From Anopheles merus (Eukaryota; Arthropoda; Insecta; Diptera; Culicidae), in contig NC_054084.1 in the NCBI RefSeq assembly GCF_017562075.2, forward strand, positions 7,358,001 to 7,422,000: DNA of 64,000 nt. Reading direction: 5' to 3'. Numbering within the stretch: position 1 is the stretch's first letter; every line of letters starts with the position of its first letter. Positions 12,398 to 23,209 of this stretch are shown here, in pieces. Under the pieces are notes generated by a model. The model searched no databases, was not told where the DNA came from, and saw only the letters and a list, made by a program, of their open reading frames with translations. The position numbers and the translations under genes are program-made.

Positions 12398-12802
12398 TTG
12401 TTCGGCCGGTTTCGCAACACACGTGGCCCAACGGGATGGGCGGCTCTGTACGGGGCGGCTGGTGTTGGGCATCTGCATCATCTGCAACAATCTTGGTTTG
12501 ATCACATTTTTCATTCGGTTCAAGCCAAAACGGAGCTCTGCAGCACCGTTTGCTATAAGTCCGATAAATTACCCCAAATCTGCTCAAACGTATTGGAATT
12601 GCATCGGCAATCGAATAAGAAATATTATCCATTGTGTAGTGAGGTACTCTCAGATTGGGCTTATTATGAAAATGAAACAGCAATAGGAAGGTCCAATTTC
12701 CATTACAGAAGCATAGAAACCGCGTTGTTGTCCACAGTTTTCCTCAAACTCATAGAAAGCGTATCCAGCTTTGCACTGCGCACTAAACTTCTCCCCCAAT
12801 AA
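12398..12802 (+). CDS. Candidate terminal exon region, up to 134 aa
   Basis: The plus strand is open for 134 codons here, and the protein-like part is the C-terminal two thirds. That part has spaced cysteines (TELCSTVCYKSDKLPQICS and PLCSEV), an aromatic/acidic stretch (DWAYYENETA) and an aliphatic helix-like end (LLSTVFLKLIES). The TAA stop is inside CAATAAAAG, and another AATAAA follows a few bases later at about 12809. Codon third positions are AT-rich compared with the other candidates. The minus strand is open for 119 codons over part of the same DNA. No family is recognised, and I cannot place an acceptor for the 5' boundary. Confidence 0.12.
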   Translation: MFGRFRNTRGPTGWAALYGAAGVGHLHHLQQSWFDHIFHSVQAKTELCSTVCYKSDKLPQICSNVLELHRQSNKKYYPLCSEVLSDWAYYENETAIGRSNFHYRSIETALLSTVFLKLIESVSSFALRTKLLPQ

Positions 12803-15765
12803 AAGAAAATAAAACCAGTGATCGTGTAATTCTGTTTGAGTTTTGCATACGCATCACTAAGCAATCGATTACGGACGAAAACGCCCCTGAGCGTAAACGC
12901 AACCCGTTCAGGTGGAAAACACAGCGGGCCGACAGCGGGAAAATGAAGTCAGCTCCCTATTCCGCGGCAAACACACGTTACAAATCGGTTGCGGTTGCGG
13001 TCGTTACAAGCCGCTACCGGGAAAGGGAAAATTATGAGGGAAATCCAGTGTGCCATGGGCACAAATTGAGCCGTTCGAAACCGGGCCGGGATCCGTTTTG
13101 ACAGGGAAAGAGGAAGCAGGGAAGAAATGATCGAACGGTTAGAAAGTGGGAAATGTTCGTGCTACACACCTTTGGCCAGTGAATCGTGAAGTAGTGAAAT
13201 CATAATGGAAGTAGTAAATAGAGCTTTATCGTGGATATTAAGATAGTAAGACGTTATGTGTCATATTTTCGTTCCCAAACATCTTCCTCTATTTTGTTTA
13301 AATTGCAGTCGTTTTTTGCCAACTTCCTCTAAACCTAAATGACACCGTTGTGGCCATAAAATGTAAGTCAAACAAAAGCGCCCAAAGTCATTAGAGACAA
13401 TTTGCTGTGCTCCAATTTGCAATTGTCACTACGCGCCGCCGCGGTTTTAAGCTGCTTAATCTCTTTATTCAATCGTTCGCCACGCTATTCCTCTTCTTGC
13501 GGGAGCGCCAGTCCACTCCCATTGCTTCGTGCTGCTGCGACACGGCGCACAAAGTAAGTGAAACCGAAAAGGAAACCTCCATTAAGCCCGATCGATCATC
13601 GGTAATTACGAACATTGAAGGTATTATTTTTCTTGCCTGGCGCTTTCATTGATGTCAGGTAAGTTCTTTTCTCTTTTTTGTTCCGGAAAGCACAATAGGC
13701 TTAAGCGTAGCCTTTTCTTTTGAAGGAATTTTATTTCGTTCTGCACTTGTGTGTTTCGATTTTTTTTTTTGCTATCACTGAAAGGATATCTTGGAAATAA
13801 ATGATGTTAGTAGCATTACTGATATTTTTTAATCCAATATATGACCTTTTCCTTCCATTTCTATGCTCGAACACAAAACGCAAAAACAAATGTGCGCCCT
13901 GCGTGATTTGCAATCAAAACACGGCAAATAAAGTGATCGTGTGCCCCTTTCGCGCCCTAAGACGCGTTCGTGATAAAAACACCTTCTCTAATGTGTTACA
14001 TATTTTACCATTTCATTAAAATTGAAATTTAATGTACCCGGAACGGAGAGAAAATAAACATACACACACACACTCCGCAGATTGATCGGAAAGCCGCGGG
14101 TTCGCGCAAAGTGAAAGAAGGTCGTCGCCTGCCTTGCTCCACTACTACAATCACTGTCGTCGGGCGCACGAGTTGATGAAAGCTTGACGGACAAATGCGC
14201 AAACGTTTTCGCTCGCTGCACTCTTCCCTACCCCCTTTACCCATTTGATGCTACTTAACCGAGATCCATTAGCAAAAAGCACGACCAAACACTGCCGACC
14301 GTGCATACCGCAGCCGAGGGTGATGAAGAGCAAGCACATGCACACAAAAAAACTGGTGCATCAGGCCACCGATATGATGGCGGAAGGGCTAATGTGGAGA
14401 TTGCATACGAGCCCGGGTTAATGTGTCCGTTCTCTTCCGAAGAATGCAAAAGCTTACTCGCTCGGCATCCGCCACCGCCACCGAAACTGCTCTTCGCCAG
14501 CAACCCAGTGGAGCTTGCACGCGCTCTTGTGTGGTGCAGGAGAAAAAAGGACGCACCAATTGCACTCGAATGCACCCACATTTTTAATTGAAATAAATGA
14601 TACTTTCTTTGTTGCTAATACCGCGACCGCCTTTTATTCCCGAAGCGCCCGCATCGTCGTACGGTCTTCCCGTTTGAAGCTAATAAGCTTAGGAGCCCGT
14701 TCACCCACTAATCGGAGCAAAATGAGCCACTGGAGGAAGACTAGCCGGAAGAAAGGTGAGCGAAGAGAAGAAATAGCCCCTACCGCCCACTACAAAGGCG
14801 TTAGCCGCGCGGTTTACAGTCATGTTGGGCACCGACCGGAGTTCACGTCTCTAGGAAGGGCGAGTTTTTTTTGCGAAGGTTGCACAAATCGATTTGCAAC
14901 ACATGGACAATCACTTGGACCGCTTGGAGGGCTGGAAAGGATACCACCACGGGCCGGCCTGCCGCTGAACTACGAGCTGAAAAGCGCCTGTTGAACTTTG
15001 GCTTTCGAGTTGCTGGTGGACAGCGAGAAAGACAGGGGAGAGGGAACGAGGTACGAGGGCGACCGTTTGTTGCATCTTCGGATGATTAAGCGTAATGTGA
15101 TTTGTTGGAATGTAATATGTTCTGGGTCAGTCTGGGTTGGGTGCGCAATAAAGCGAGACCTTCTCGGTGCCGAACCACGGGTCAGCTGCAGACCATCACG
15201 AGGGTGGTGGGCATGTGAGGTGCAGAAAGTGTTAAATGGTGCTTCGGTGCGGGGGTAAAGAGTACATTCCTGAAGAGGGTTTTGTTGTTGCGCCAGTCTG
15301 TTAAATGACTGTTGGGCAGTCCAAATGAGGGATACATTTCACGAGGACCGATAAATCACTTTGTAAAATGTCATTGTACGTTCATTTGTACTTTTTGGAG
15401 CGCATCCAGTACGTTTTTGAAGCACCTATAACATTTTTGAAATTGAATGGAAATGTCTCCTTACCAAATCCTTGGAAGATCTTTCTCGTACTAATTTAAA
15501 TAATTATTTTAAACTTTCCGTTAGTTTGGAAAAGATCAGATTTGTTTAAACTAATAAGTCTCATTTCGGTTCGATCTGCGTCTTCTTGCACAAAAGGTCA
15601 ACATCAATGATCCGACCAACTTAGCGCCCATTATGTCTTGAACATCTGTTTGTTCCTAAATGTCTACAGGAGCGCGGACGTCGAAACATCATACTCCGCA
15701 ACGCAAAACACATGTTATTATCTCAATCCTACACGTTCGACACCTTTTAGCATAAAATAACAACA
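12803..15765. other. No gene recognised
   Basis: AT-rich to 14.0 kb, then a GC-richer block at 14.1-15.3 kb with several overlapping frames (up to 159 codons) and no recognisable protein. A mir-1-like seed word at 15106-15115 was examined and rejected. The 15.3-15.75 kb part is AT-rich and featureless. Confidence 0.5.
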
Positions 15766-15773
15766 TTAAGCGA

Positions 15774-15794
15774 GCTGCTGCTGCTGCTGCTGCT
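15774..15794 (+). repeat. GCT triplet repeat, seven units
   Basis: Seven perfect GCT units. On the minus strand they read as six CAG codons inside a short open frame ending in TAA at 15766-15768 and preceded by acidic/serine codons (DESSDEPE). It could be a polyglutamine C-terminus, but the frame is too short to support a coding call. Confidence 0.9.
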
Positions 15795-15819
15795 CCGGCT
15801 CATCCGATGATTCATCTTG

Positions 15820-18800
15820 ACATTAAACGATCATCCGGTCGGTGTGCGTGGATCAGTGTGATCTTTTCCAAACCGGCAGCAACCAGCGGTTCCAGAAAAA
15901 TAGGCTCTCCTCGGGGCTAACCTTTTCCGGAGCCAGCAATTCAGCTTCGTCAGCTAATTTGACCATTTGCCGATCGGGATACGCACTCACCCGCACAGCA
16001 CAGCCGGCCGTTAAAATGTTTTTACCATCTTTGGGCACGCCAGCCAGTGGCAAGAACGGGGGGCGTCCGGAATAGTGCACGCATTACGCAAAAATACATT
16101 CCAGGTCTATACAAGCTAGAAGTGGGTCGTCGTCCACCAAGTCGTCCACCAGGCGACCCCAAAACCATTGCGGTGGCTTTGTTTTCGCGCCAAAGCGCGT
16201 ACGACACGTACGTACGCAAAGGTCACCGGTGTCCTCGAGAGTAAGCCTATCGGCAACTCCTTACCGGGCTAAGGGCAGCGTGGTCGATAAGCTACTGAGC
16301 TAGCTACTACAAGCATACAAGCTGGGACCTCCCTTCCTAGGACACAATGTGCCAGCAAGCAACTACCTCCACCTGGCACACTCAACTGTTGCCCGCTTGC
16401 TTGCCGCAGGGCTGGTCAGAAATAGAGATTAGGCTTCCGGTGGTCGGCTAATGGATTTCTGTGGCCCCGCTTCTCGAGCCCGCGATAAGTAATCGCCAAT
16501 CGCTCACGGTTTCCCACACCCACACCCAAAACCTCCAATTCGCGCGCGTTGCAGCGCTAGCCTCAACATTGTGTACTTTGTGGCTACTTGGTGGCCTGTT
16601 GCAACTGCAATTTTCAGCCCACCACCGGTGGGTGAAATACGGGGAATAAATCCACGACTTTGCCATCACTCGTCCGAGCTCGGTGGACGACGAATCTTGG
16701 TCTAATTAATTTTCATGTAACTGATCGGGTGCGCACCGCCTCGACAGTGCGCGACAGCTCACGATTGATGCTAATCGAGAATCGTTACCATTATTGCCAA
16801 ACCGGCCATCGGTACGGTACGTTTGGCATAATGTGGTTCAGTTTAAAAGGGGCTGCTACGGCTGGAATTTTGCACCGGGTGTTGTAACTGACGAAGGTTC
16901 AAATTAATCAGCCTTTGTAGCCGTAACAGTGTAGCATGTGCAGAGTACGCCGAAGGCCTTCAAGTCCATGCTGCTGTAAATCATGCAGACAAATGTTTGT
17001 TTTTCTTCGGCATGGCCTAGTCAGAGCTGAACATTGAGGTCTTTTATCTTACCACTGACATCGCTTACAACAACAATAAGTAGGAAAAAAGTGGTAATAA
17101 GTTCTTCTACTTTTCTGATTCTAACACAATTATTTACAACCAGATATAGCATATCCCACGCTCAGTACTATTCCTCCCGTTCAATTCAAAGCTTTCTCCA
17201 GTTCCTTTCCCCATCCACAACCATATGCTTCCACACTTCTGACACTAATTACACACAATCAAGCGGGTACGAGTTCTGTAAACAATCGAACTACACTAGC
17301 TACCGTCCTGTCCACCCTTAGGCTTCGCTCCCAGCTCTCAATGGAGTTGCAAACGATCGCTATCAAACCCTGCCAACAGTCCCGCACCTTCGATTCTATC
17401 CGGAATTTGTCTCCCGTTTCCGCACACCATCTCCTTTCCCGAAACCAAAAAATAAAAAGATCCTAAAGCAATCAAAACCTGCCCCACCTCGGGGACATCG
17501 GGGTGGGGGGGAGAACCGTTTTGCCGGGCGGGGCCGGCAACTTTAATTTATTCGCTCAAGCGCTTCTACCGGTCACGAGCCGGGCGCCGCTATCTCTTCG
17601 GTACGCTCCCCGATCCCGTTTAATTACTTTCAACGCGAACAAACGCGATTATCAATTCAATGCCACGCCGATCGGTTCGGCTTTTCAAGCTCGTTTGCAC
17701 TTTCGTTGCCGTGCGGGGTCCGGCTAGTGCAATTCAATGGACGGTGGAAGGATGAAGCTGGGCGAGCGGTTCTTTATGCAGTTGGTTTATGCACTTTCTA
17801 TTGGTGGATTAAATCTTCATTTCGATTAACTAGGTCCTTTAAATTAGATCGATTAATTCCGGTGCATTGTTAATGTTCTTGCTGCTTCTGTTTTGCAATT
17901 GAATGGATTGCGCTGAGGGAAACTAATCAAAGCCTCAATCAAATTAAAATCAATAGCGAAAGCGGCTTTTTTCTTCAAAAGACTTCAATGCTTCAACAGG
18001 TGATGAACCGTTTTTATTTTTGTAGGGTCAACGTTTAAAACAAGCTATAGACTCGTTACGAAAACAAACACAACATGTTCACCGTAATTTAAGCTGCAAC
18101 CGTGAAAAAAATAACCCGATCTTAACAGGGCCCCGACACCGAAGATGAAAGAAAAATTCGCTCCTCCGGAGATTAACTTTCACTTAATCGGTTGAACTCC
18201 AAAAAGCACTCTTACACTAATAAGAAATCATCATTTTCATGCACATCCACCGGCCACTGTCACTGGCGTCGCCGCTCACAACCCGCTAACAAGCGGTAAA
18301 GTGATGGGACAATGGTGAACACACACACACGGGCGAATATGTCACATGTCGTTACGGCTCATCATTTATTCTACTTTTCGCAGCCCGCATGCGTATGGGT
18401 GCAAACATTTCGAGCAACAGTTTAGTCCATTACTTTAATGCGGAGTTGGCTGTAGCCGCACGGCATCCATTTAGCTGCACCCGCGCGGGAAGATAAATTA
18501 AAACAACCTTTTGGGAAAGGGAAGGGAAGCAAACGGGGGAAAAAGGCAAAAACAAACACAGATTGCGAAACGAAAGAAGCTTCTTTCATCTTTTTTTTAT
18601 GTCGTATTTTTGGGGTTATTTTTTGGTTATGTTTTGGAGTAAAGCGGTAAAGAAATTTCTCCCAAAGTATGCACTTCAGCCCGCGGTGGATGCATTCACC
18701 ATTCACCAACCGGGGAAAGAGGAAACATTGCAACCGTTCCGCTGGAACGTCGGTGCACCTTTTGGCCACTGAGATTCCCCGTGCACCGAGCCATTAACAA

Positions 18801-19535
18801 ACCCCGAGAAGACAAAAGCCCGCGGGTCCCGAGAGCGTCTCACTGGTAATGGGATCAAAACGCATGTCCAACATGCTGTGATTAAATTAATCCATTTATT
18901 ATCGTGGACGATACGGTGGACGTTCTCTTTTCACCGGCAGCAATTCGCTGCGCTTTTTGGGGGGGGGGGGGGGGGGGGGAGTGTGGTGAAAAAAGGTGTC
19001 TTTTTTGTTTATTTAGCTCGCATTCCTGCCCTTTGCCGCACGGTATGTTGCGTGTTTGATGGGTTTGGAAGCATTAAGCCAGCTGCTTAACAGCAACTGA
19101 ATAAATAATTCTGAAAATAAAACGAGGATGCTTCATCAAGTTCGCTGAAAAGGGAAATGTTAACATACACAAACCCACACAAAACCATGACCATCAAATT
19201 CCATCGCACCTTTCATCTGGTTCGTCCTTTAAGGGGCTATTAACGTTTAATTCTCTGCGAATGCGTCATTGCAGCGAACGCCGAAATCGATGCATTTATT
19301 GCGTGTGAAGATTATGCGCAAAAACCCCAAATTATAGTGAGCTTCCTCCAAACTGCATTCTTTTCTAACCTCATCCCCGAAGCCTTTAGCCGCATCTGCT
19401 AGCGAACAGGTTTGATCCAAGCTGTCCCTCCCCCCTCCTTAACCTTGAAGACACCCTCCAAACCAGACCGTCCATTATCATACCGTCTCGAATGACCACA
19501 ACGCCGGGAATGTTGCCAACTCAGCCCGCGTAATC
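15820..19535. other. No gene recognised
   Basis: A perfect GTGAGT donor word on the minus strand at about 15990-15985 follows a protein-like frame (KDGKNILTAGCAVR), but no usable acceptor or ATG precedes it. There is a tandem GTCGTCCACCA pair at 16129-16151, a TAATTAATT at 16703 and a composition flip near 17.1 kb. The 21-base G run is annotated separately. Confidence 0.5.
18959..18979 (+). repeat. Poly-G tract, 21 bases
   Basis: An uninterrupted run of 21 G follows CTTTTT and precedes AGTGTGG. Runs this long are uncommon in insect DNA. They can form G-quadruplexes and are prone to length errors in sequencing, so the exact count may be unreliable. Confidence 0.95.
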
Positions 19536-19570
19536 TATAAAAGCCTTTTGTCCGGCGCACAATAAAGTCA
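19536..19570 (+). promoter_or_regulatory. Putative TATA box with initiator-like word
   Basis: TATAAAAG at 19536-19543 is a full-consensus TATA box, preceded by a C. An initiator-like GTCACT with its A at 19570 lies about 34 bases from the box start. No downstream promoter element is clear, and no convincing coding frame follows before 20156. The box read on the minus strand (CTTTTATA) is not consensus, so if functional it would drive plus-strand transcription. Confidence 0.2.
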
Positions 19571-20155
19571 CTAAAAGACGACAAACCATCAAAAGCGCTC
19601 GACGAGACGCACCAGACCGCAAAAGACATTCCTTGACCTCATCTCACGCGGGGGGAGGATGGGGTGGGAGGATCGGTGGTCATCTTTACAGCCCTGCACG
19701 ACGATGAGATTGCACGATTAGACGCCGAACTGCAACACAGCCAAATCAGGATGCCATAAAAAGATGGATGCGCGATGCACAACGAGCCCAATAGCGTGCC
19801 CGAACAAAAGGTGTCTCTTTTCTCCTTGAGCGAGCGGGGACCCTCTCATTTCGATTGGGGGGGGAGGGGGGTATAGTGTGGAAGATGCAGATGAAATCCA
19901 CCACGAATAAGCATTTTTGCATCACAATAAATCGCGAACTGTATTATGAACCTGTTGGAAAGGAAGGAAGGGAAGCTGTGGAAGGGATTCCATTCGAGCC
20001 TGCTATTCATGGTGCTTTAAGGGTGTCGGGCTTTGCGAAAGGGAACCAATGCTGCCTATTATGATGCAGTTTGGTTGTGGCGGTGGAGCAAGCATCGGAT
20101 GGGTCCTGATGAAGACATAAATTATATTTTGAATGTTATACTATAGCTGCTTTTA

Positions 20156-20965
20156 ATGGTAAAAATTCAAACAAAAATTGCTTTTCTTTGCTCCTGTTTT
20201 ACGACAATGTTTGTGGCTTTTCGTTTGCACTCAAACGAATGCAACAATCCCCAAACGCATTCCATTCCCCCATTTTGCACTATTGACCCTAGGCAAGTGT
20301 GGCTAGTTCGCTTGCCATGCCACTCTCTACAGTGTCACTCCAAATATAGAGCATTCTTCCGATCGAACCCCCTTTCGCTGCCGTTACTGCCGCCTTCGAT
20401 CTGGCCGTATCGAATGAATGGAGCAGAAGATTATAATTTACAGCCACCGTGCAACGTGCACGAAAGCAGCAACAAACCCACGACAACAACGGCGGACGAC
20501 GCAGGGCGACCGACAGCGCGACGACCATTTCTCATCGCAACCCCGGGCCCGGCGCAAGTGAAATTGAATGCGCCCAGCCACGCCAAAAACTCGTTCATGT
20601 ATCACACCCGTGGCCGCTCTCCCGCGCGCGCATATCACTTCCACAACACAAAAACACGGAAGTGTGATAAACGAACCAGCAACCCTCGTTACCGCGTGCA
20701 GAACCGGGGCCATCCTTTCCCCCCGACACCGACAGGAGAGCGCATAGAGACAGTATGCTTTCACACCCGAATACCCACGGAGGTGTTTGTTCGGTTCCAT
20801 TTCGGTCTGGCGAGGCGCGCATGTGGCAACGGGCGTGTACCGACCGAGCCAATCTCGGACGCAGGGCCGCAGTTTCGAGCCCCCGGACACAACAAAACGA
20901 CACAACACCTTTTGCCACCTTGCTGCCTGTTTCGAGCCGCCGTCAGAGCCGCCGTGCGAGTGTGA
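20156..20965 (+). CDS. Longest open frame in the window, 269 aa, doubtful
   Basis: A real ATG opens a 269-codon frame, the longest here. The N-terminus (KIAFLCSCFTTMFVAF) is weakly signal-anchor-like. The remainder is rich in Pro, Arg, His and Thr without any domain or repeat that I recognise. The 3' half lies in a CpG-rich block (about 20440-20950) where the minus strand is also open for 156 and 107 codons, a common effect of high GC content rather than of coding. Just after the stop the sequence changes to a GTGAAGTGAAATAG-like run typical of insect 5' UTRs. The block may therefore be promoter DNA for a plus-strand transcript starting near 20945, and not a coding exon. Confidence 0.12.
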   Translation: MVKIQTKIAFLCSCFTTMFVAFRLHSNECNNPQTHSIPPFCTIDPRQVWLVRLPCHSLQCHSKYRAFFRSNPLSLPLLPPSIWPYRMNGAEDYNLQPPCNVHESSNKPTTTTADDAGRPTARRPFLIATPGPAQVKLNAPSHAKNSFMYHTRGRSPARAYHFHNTKTRKCDKRTSNPRYRVQNRGHPFPPTPTGERIETVCFHTRIPTEVFVRFHFGLARRACGNGRVPTEPISDAGPQFRAPGHNKTTQHLLPPCCLFRAAVRAAVRV

Positions 20966-22966
20966 AGTGAAATAGTTTATAGTGAAATTGCGTGTCGCTC
21001 GGCTTAAGCCGTTTTAGCATAATAAATAGGCTCTGCCGCTGCTCGTTAGAAGCGGCAACACCGATCGTCCGCCCGCACTCACCCAACGGTCGGTAGCATG
21101 ACCCGAAGCCCAACCGGCACCGGGCCGTAAATCGTGCACCCGAACGGGTGCCGTCGGCGTTATCAACTGCGCACGGGGATTCGAACAGGGAGAGACGCGG
21201 CTAAACCCCCATGCAAAGATACATATTTTATAACACCTTCAAAACTACGCTCCGCCGGCGCGAGTTCTGGAGCCCGTAGCAAAAACCCTCGCCGGCAATC
21301 GATCGGCAACGCAGCCCTATCCAGTTCATCATTGGACATCGCGGTGGAGGGCCGGCGGAGAAAGGGACAACCCTCGCACAGGGGGTTGACAGTGCCAGGC
21401 AGAAACGCGGGTCGTTTATTTATTTGTTGTGTCGGACCTCACGTTTCGTGAACCGATTGACCGACTCGGCGCAAACGACCGGCTCGGGCATCTTCCGGGC
21501 GCACCAAGATTCGGTCAAACCAAAGCTGAGCACATTCCGGCTTCATTGCTTTCTTCTCCTTTTTTTTTTTTGCTGCAGCGCCACAGCATTCTTACACGGC
21601 CGATGGCGATATTGTGAATGTCGTTTAATTTATATTGAAAAGAAGAACCGTCGTTGCTGTCGCTGTCGTCATGGTGGTCGTCGTTTGCATGGGTGGATCT
21701 CTGTTGCTGCTGGCCTGCCTGGTGTCCCTGGTTTGCCAGTGCATAAATCATTGCATTACAAATGATCGAGATAAAGCCCGATCGCGGTGGTCTAGTGCGG
21801 AGCGGGAGTGAGAAATTCAAATCCTCCAACTCTTCTTGCCGGCGCTGTTGCCGGTCGTATGGCAGGCGCAGTAATGTAGCGCACACTCGCTCAGGCCCTC
21901 GTTTTTCCTCGCCCGATATTTGTAATTTGTAAACAGGCTAATGAATGCTAAAGCGCTTATCGGTTCGGCTGTGCGGGTTTGAAATATTTGCTCGCATAAA
22001 CGCTCCCCGATAAGCTCTCTGCAAGTGTGTTTGGTGCGATGTGGGAATGATAATTGGATGCCATTGGCTGCAAACAACGTTCAATCGCAATCTTAAGAAG
22101 CATTCTTTGCATAATGAATTGGTTTCGGTTGCTGCTTGGAGTGGAGTTGTGCAGTGACTAAGCATGCCGATAGTTGAGGGTTCATTGTAACGATCAATCG
22201 CAATCAGAATTGTTATGATATAAAGCTTACATAATGTCTGATCTAGTTTGGAGGTTTAACATGTTGAGATCTATCATAGATAAACATGTTTAATTTCAAA
22301 TGATTCTCAAGAATACCCTTGATCTTTACGCAAATCTAACTCATTTTTTTTAAATTAAAAACTTTGCTAATTGTTTCATAATTCATCATCTCTGTCGTTG
22401 TTAATTTCTCTAAAATTGAACATTAAACCGATTCCAGCGAAAGCTCCCAACCATTCTCTTCATCCTCAGCTTAAGCTTCCTCACACCATGCAGCACTTAC
22501 TCGCACACAAAAATACCTTCCAAAGATATGAACAACAAAAAACTACAATCCCAAAGCCACTTAAGACATCCTGCATTTCACTACGCATCTTCCCTGCCAA
22601 TCGTGTCGACAACTGTTACCGCCTACCCTCACTGTGCCCTCGCCACCAAACCCCGTACGGGAGGCTTCCCCAATATTCAAATCCACAATATCGCCCCTTC
22701 AATCCCTCGAAGCTGTCGGTAACTTCATTAGCCTACACCGTCACCGCCATCCTGCTCTCACGCACCATCTTCATACCGAAAGCTGAAGCTGCAATCCACC
22801 GGTGGTCTTAATCCTCGCGCCGCTACCACTCCTCCGGCCGGGTGGGACAGAGGCGGCAGCGGATCGCGCCGCTTCAAACACGCAACCCGACGGATGTTTC
22901 CATCCATTTAAGCGCCTTATTGTGTTGTCAATCAAAAATCGGACCGATTGGCCGATTCGGTGGGTT
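20966..22966. other. Possible 5' UTR-like start, then non-coding DNA
   Basis: The first 60 bases after 20945 are A/G/T-rich with repeated GTGAA words, as in many insect 5' UTRs, but I find no start codon context or donor to extend this. A minus-strand frame at 21515-21886 contains Gln and Asp/His runs derived from simple CAG/GAC-like sequence; it is possible but unsupported. An AT valley and composition flip lie at about 22.2-22.45 kb. Confidence 0.45.
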
Positions 22967-22998
22967 TATAAGCAGCACACCATCGGCAGCAGCAGCAC
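22967..22998 (+). promoter_or_regulatory. Putative TATA box with upstream CCAAT-type words
   Basis: TATAAG at 22967-22972 is preceded within 30 bases by an ATTGG word (reverse CCAAT) at about 22946-22950. The expected start site about 30 bases on falls in GCAGCAGCAGCAC, which is not a good initiator. Transcription would run antisense through the secreted micro-ORF at 23060-23197. This is a weak candidate. Confidence 0.12.
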
Positions 22999-23059
22999 TT
23001 TCAAGGCAGCCTTGAAAGCCTCGCACGTTCGATTTCGATGCTCCCGAGCGAAACGCTGC

Positions 23060-23197
23060 TCAATTCGTGGTTTTCGTAGCACGGTAAAACCGGGGATCCG
23101 AGCGAATCCGAAACAACAGCGGACAGGGCGCTCCAGCCGCCCCCTGCACGCCAGCGAACAATAGCAGCGTGGCACAGAACAAGGTCCACGGCACCAT
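23060..23197 (-). CDS. Candidate secreted micro-ORF, 45 aa
   Basis: This ATG frame sits in a good insect start context (TAAAAATGG). Residues 1-22 look like a classical signal peptide: a short N-region MVPW, a hydrophobic core TLFCATLLLFAGV and a small-residue c-region QGAAG suitable for cleavage. About 23 residues follow (APCPLLFRIRSDPRF, then a basic tail), with a stop in TGA at 23060-23062. Third positions in the signal segment are about 80 percent G or C. A possible 5' UTR acceptor (ACTTGCAG) lies about 60 bases upstream on the same strand. I see no strong donor inside the frame, so it would have to be a complete micropeptide, or the start of a first exon whose donor I cannot identify. It is unrecognised and may be chance. 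Confidence 0.2.
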   Translation of the reverse strand: MVPWTLFCATLLLFAGVQGAAGAPCPLLFRIRSDPRFYRATKTTN

Positions 23198-23209
23198 TTT
23201 TAGCCGCCA

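Noticed and set aside
15106..15115. mir-1-like seed TGGAATGTAA
   Set aside because: Similarity ends after ten bases, and I see no hairpin arm complementary to it nearby.
15985..16080. Minus-strand exon-like frame ending at a perfect GTGAGT donor
   Set aside because: A stop codon lies just upstream of the protein-like part, and there is neither an in-frame ATG nor an AG acceptor between, so no valid exon can be drawn.
21170..21195. GGATTCGAACAGGG, possible minus-strand tRNA B box
   Set aside because: T-stem halves are not complementary and no cloverleaf can be drawn.
21515..21886. Minus-strand frame with Gln, Asp and His runs resembling a transcription-factor linker
   Set aside because: The runs come from simple CAG/GAC-like sequence and the frame has no other supporting signal.
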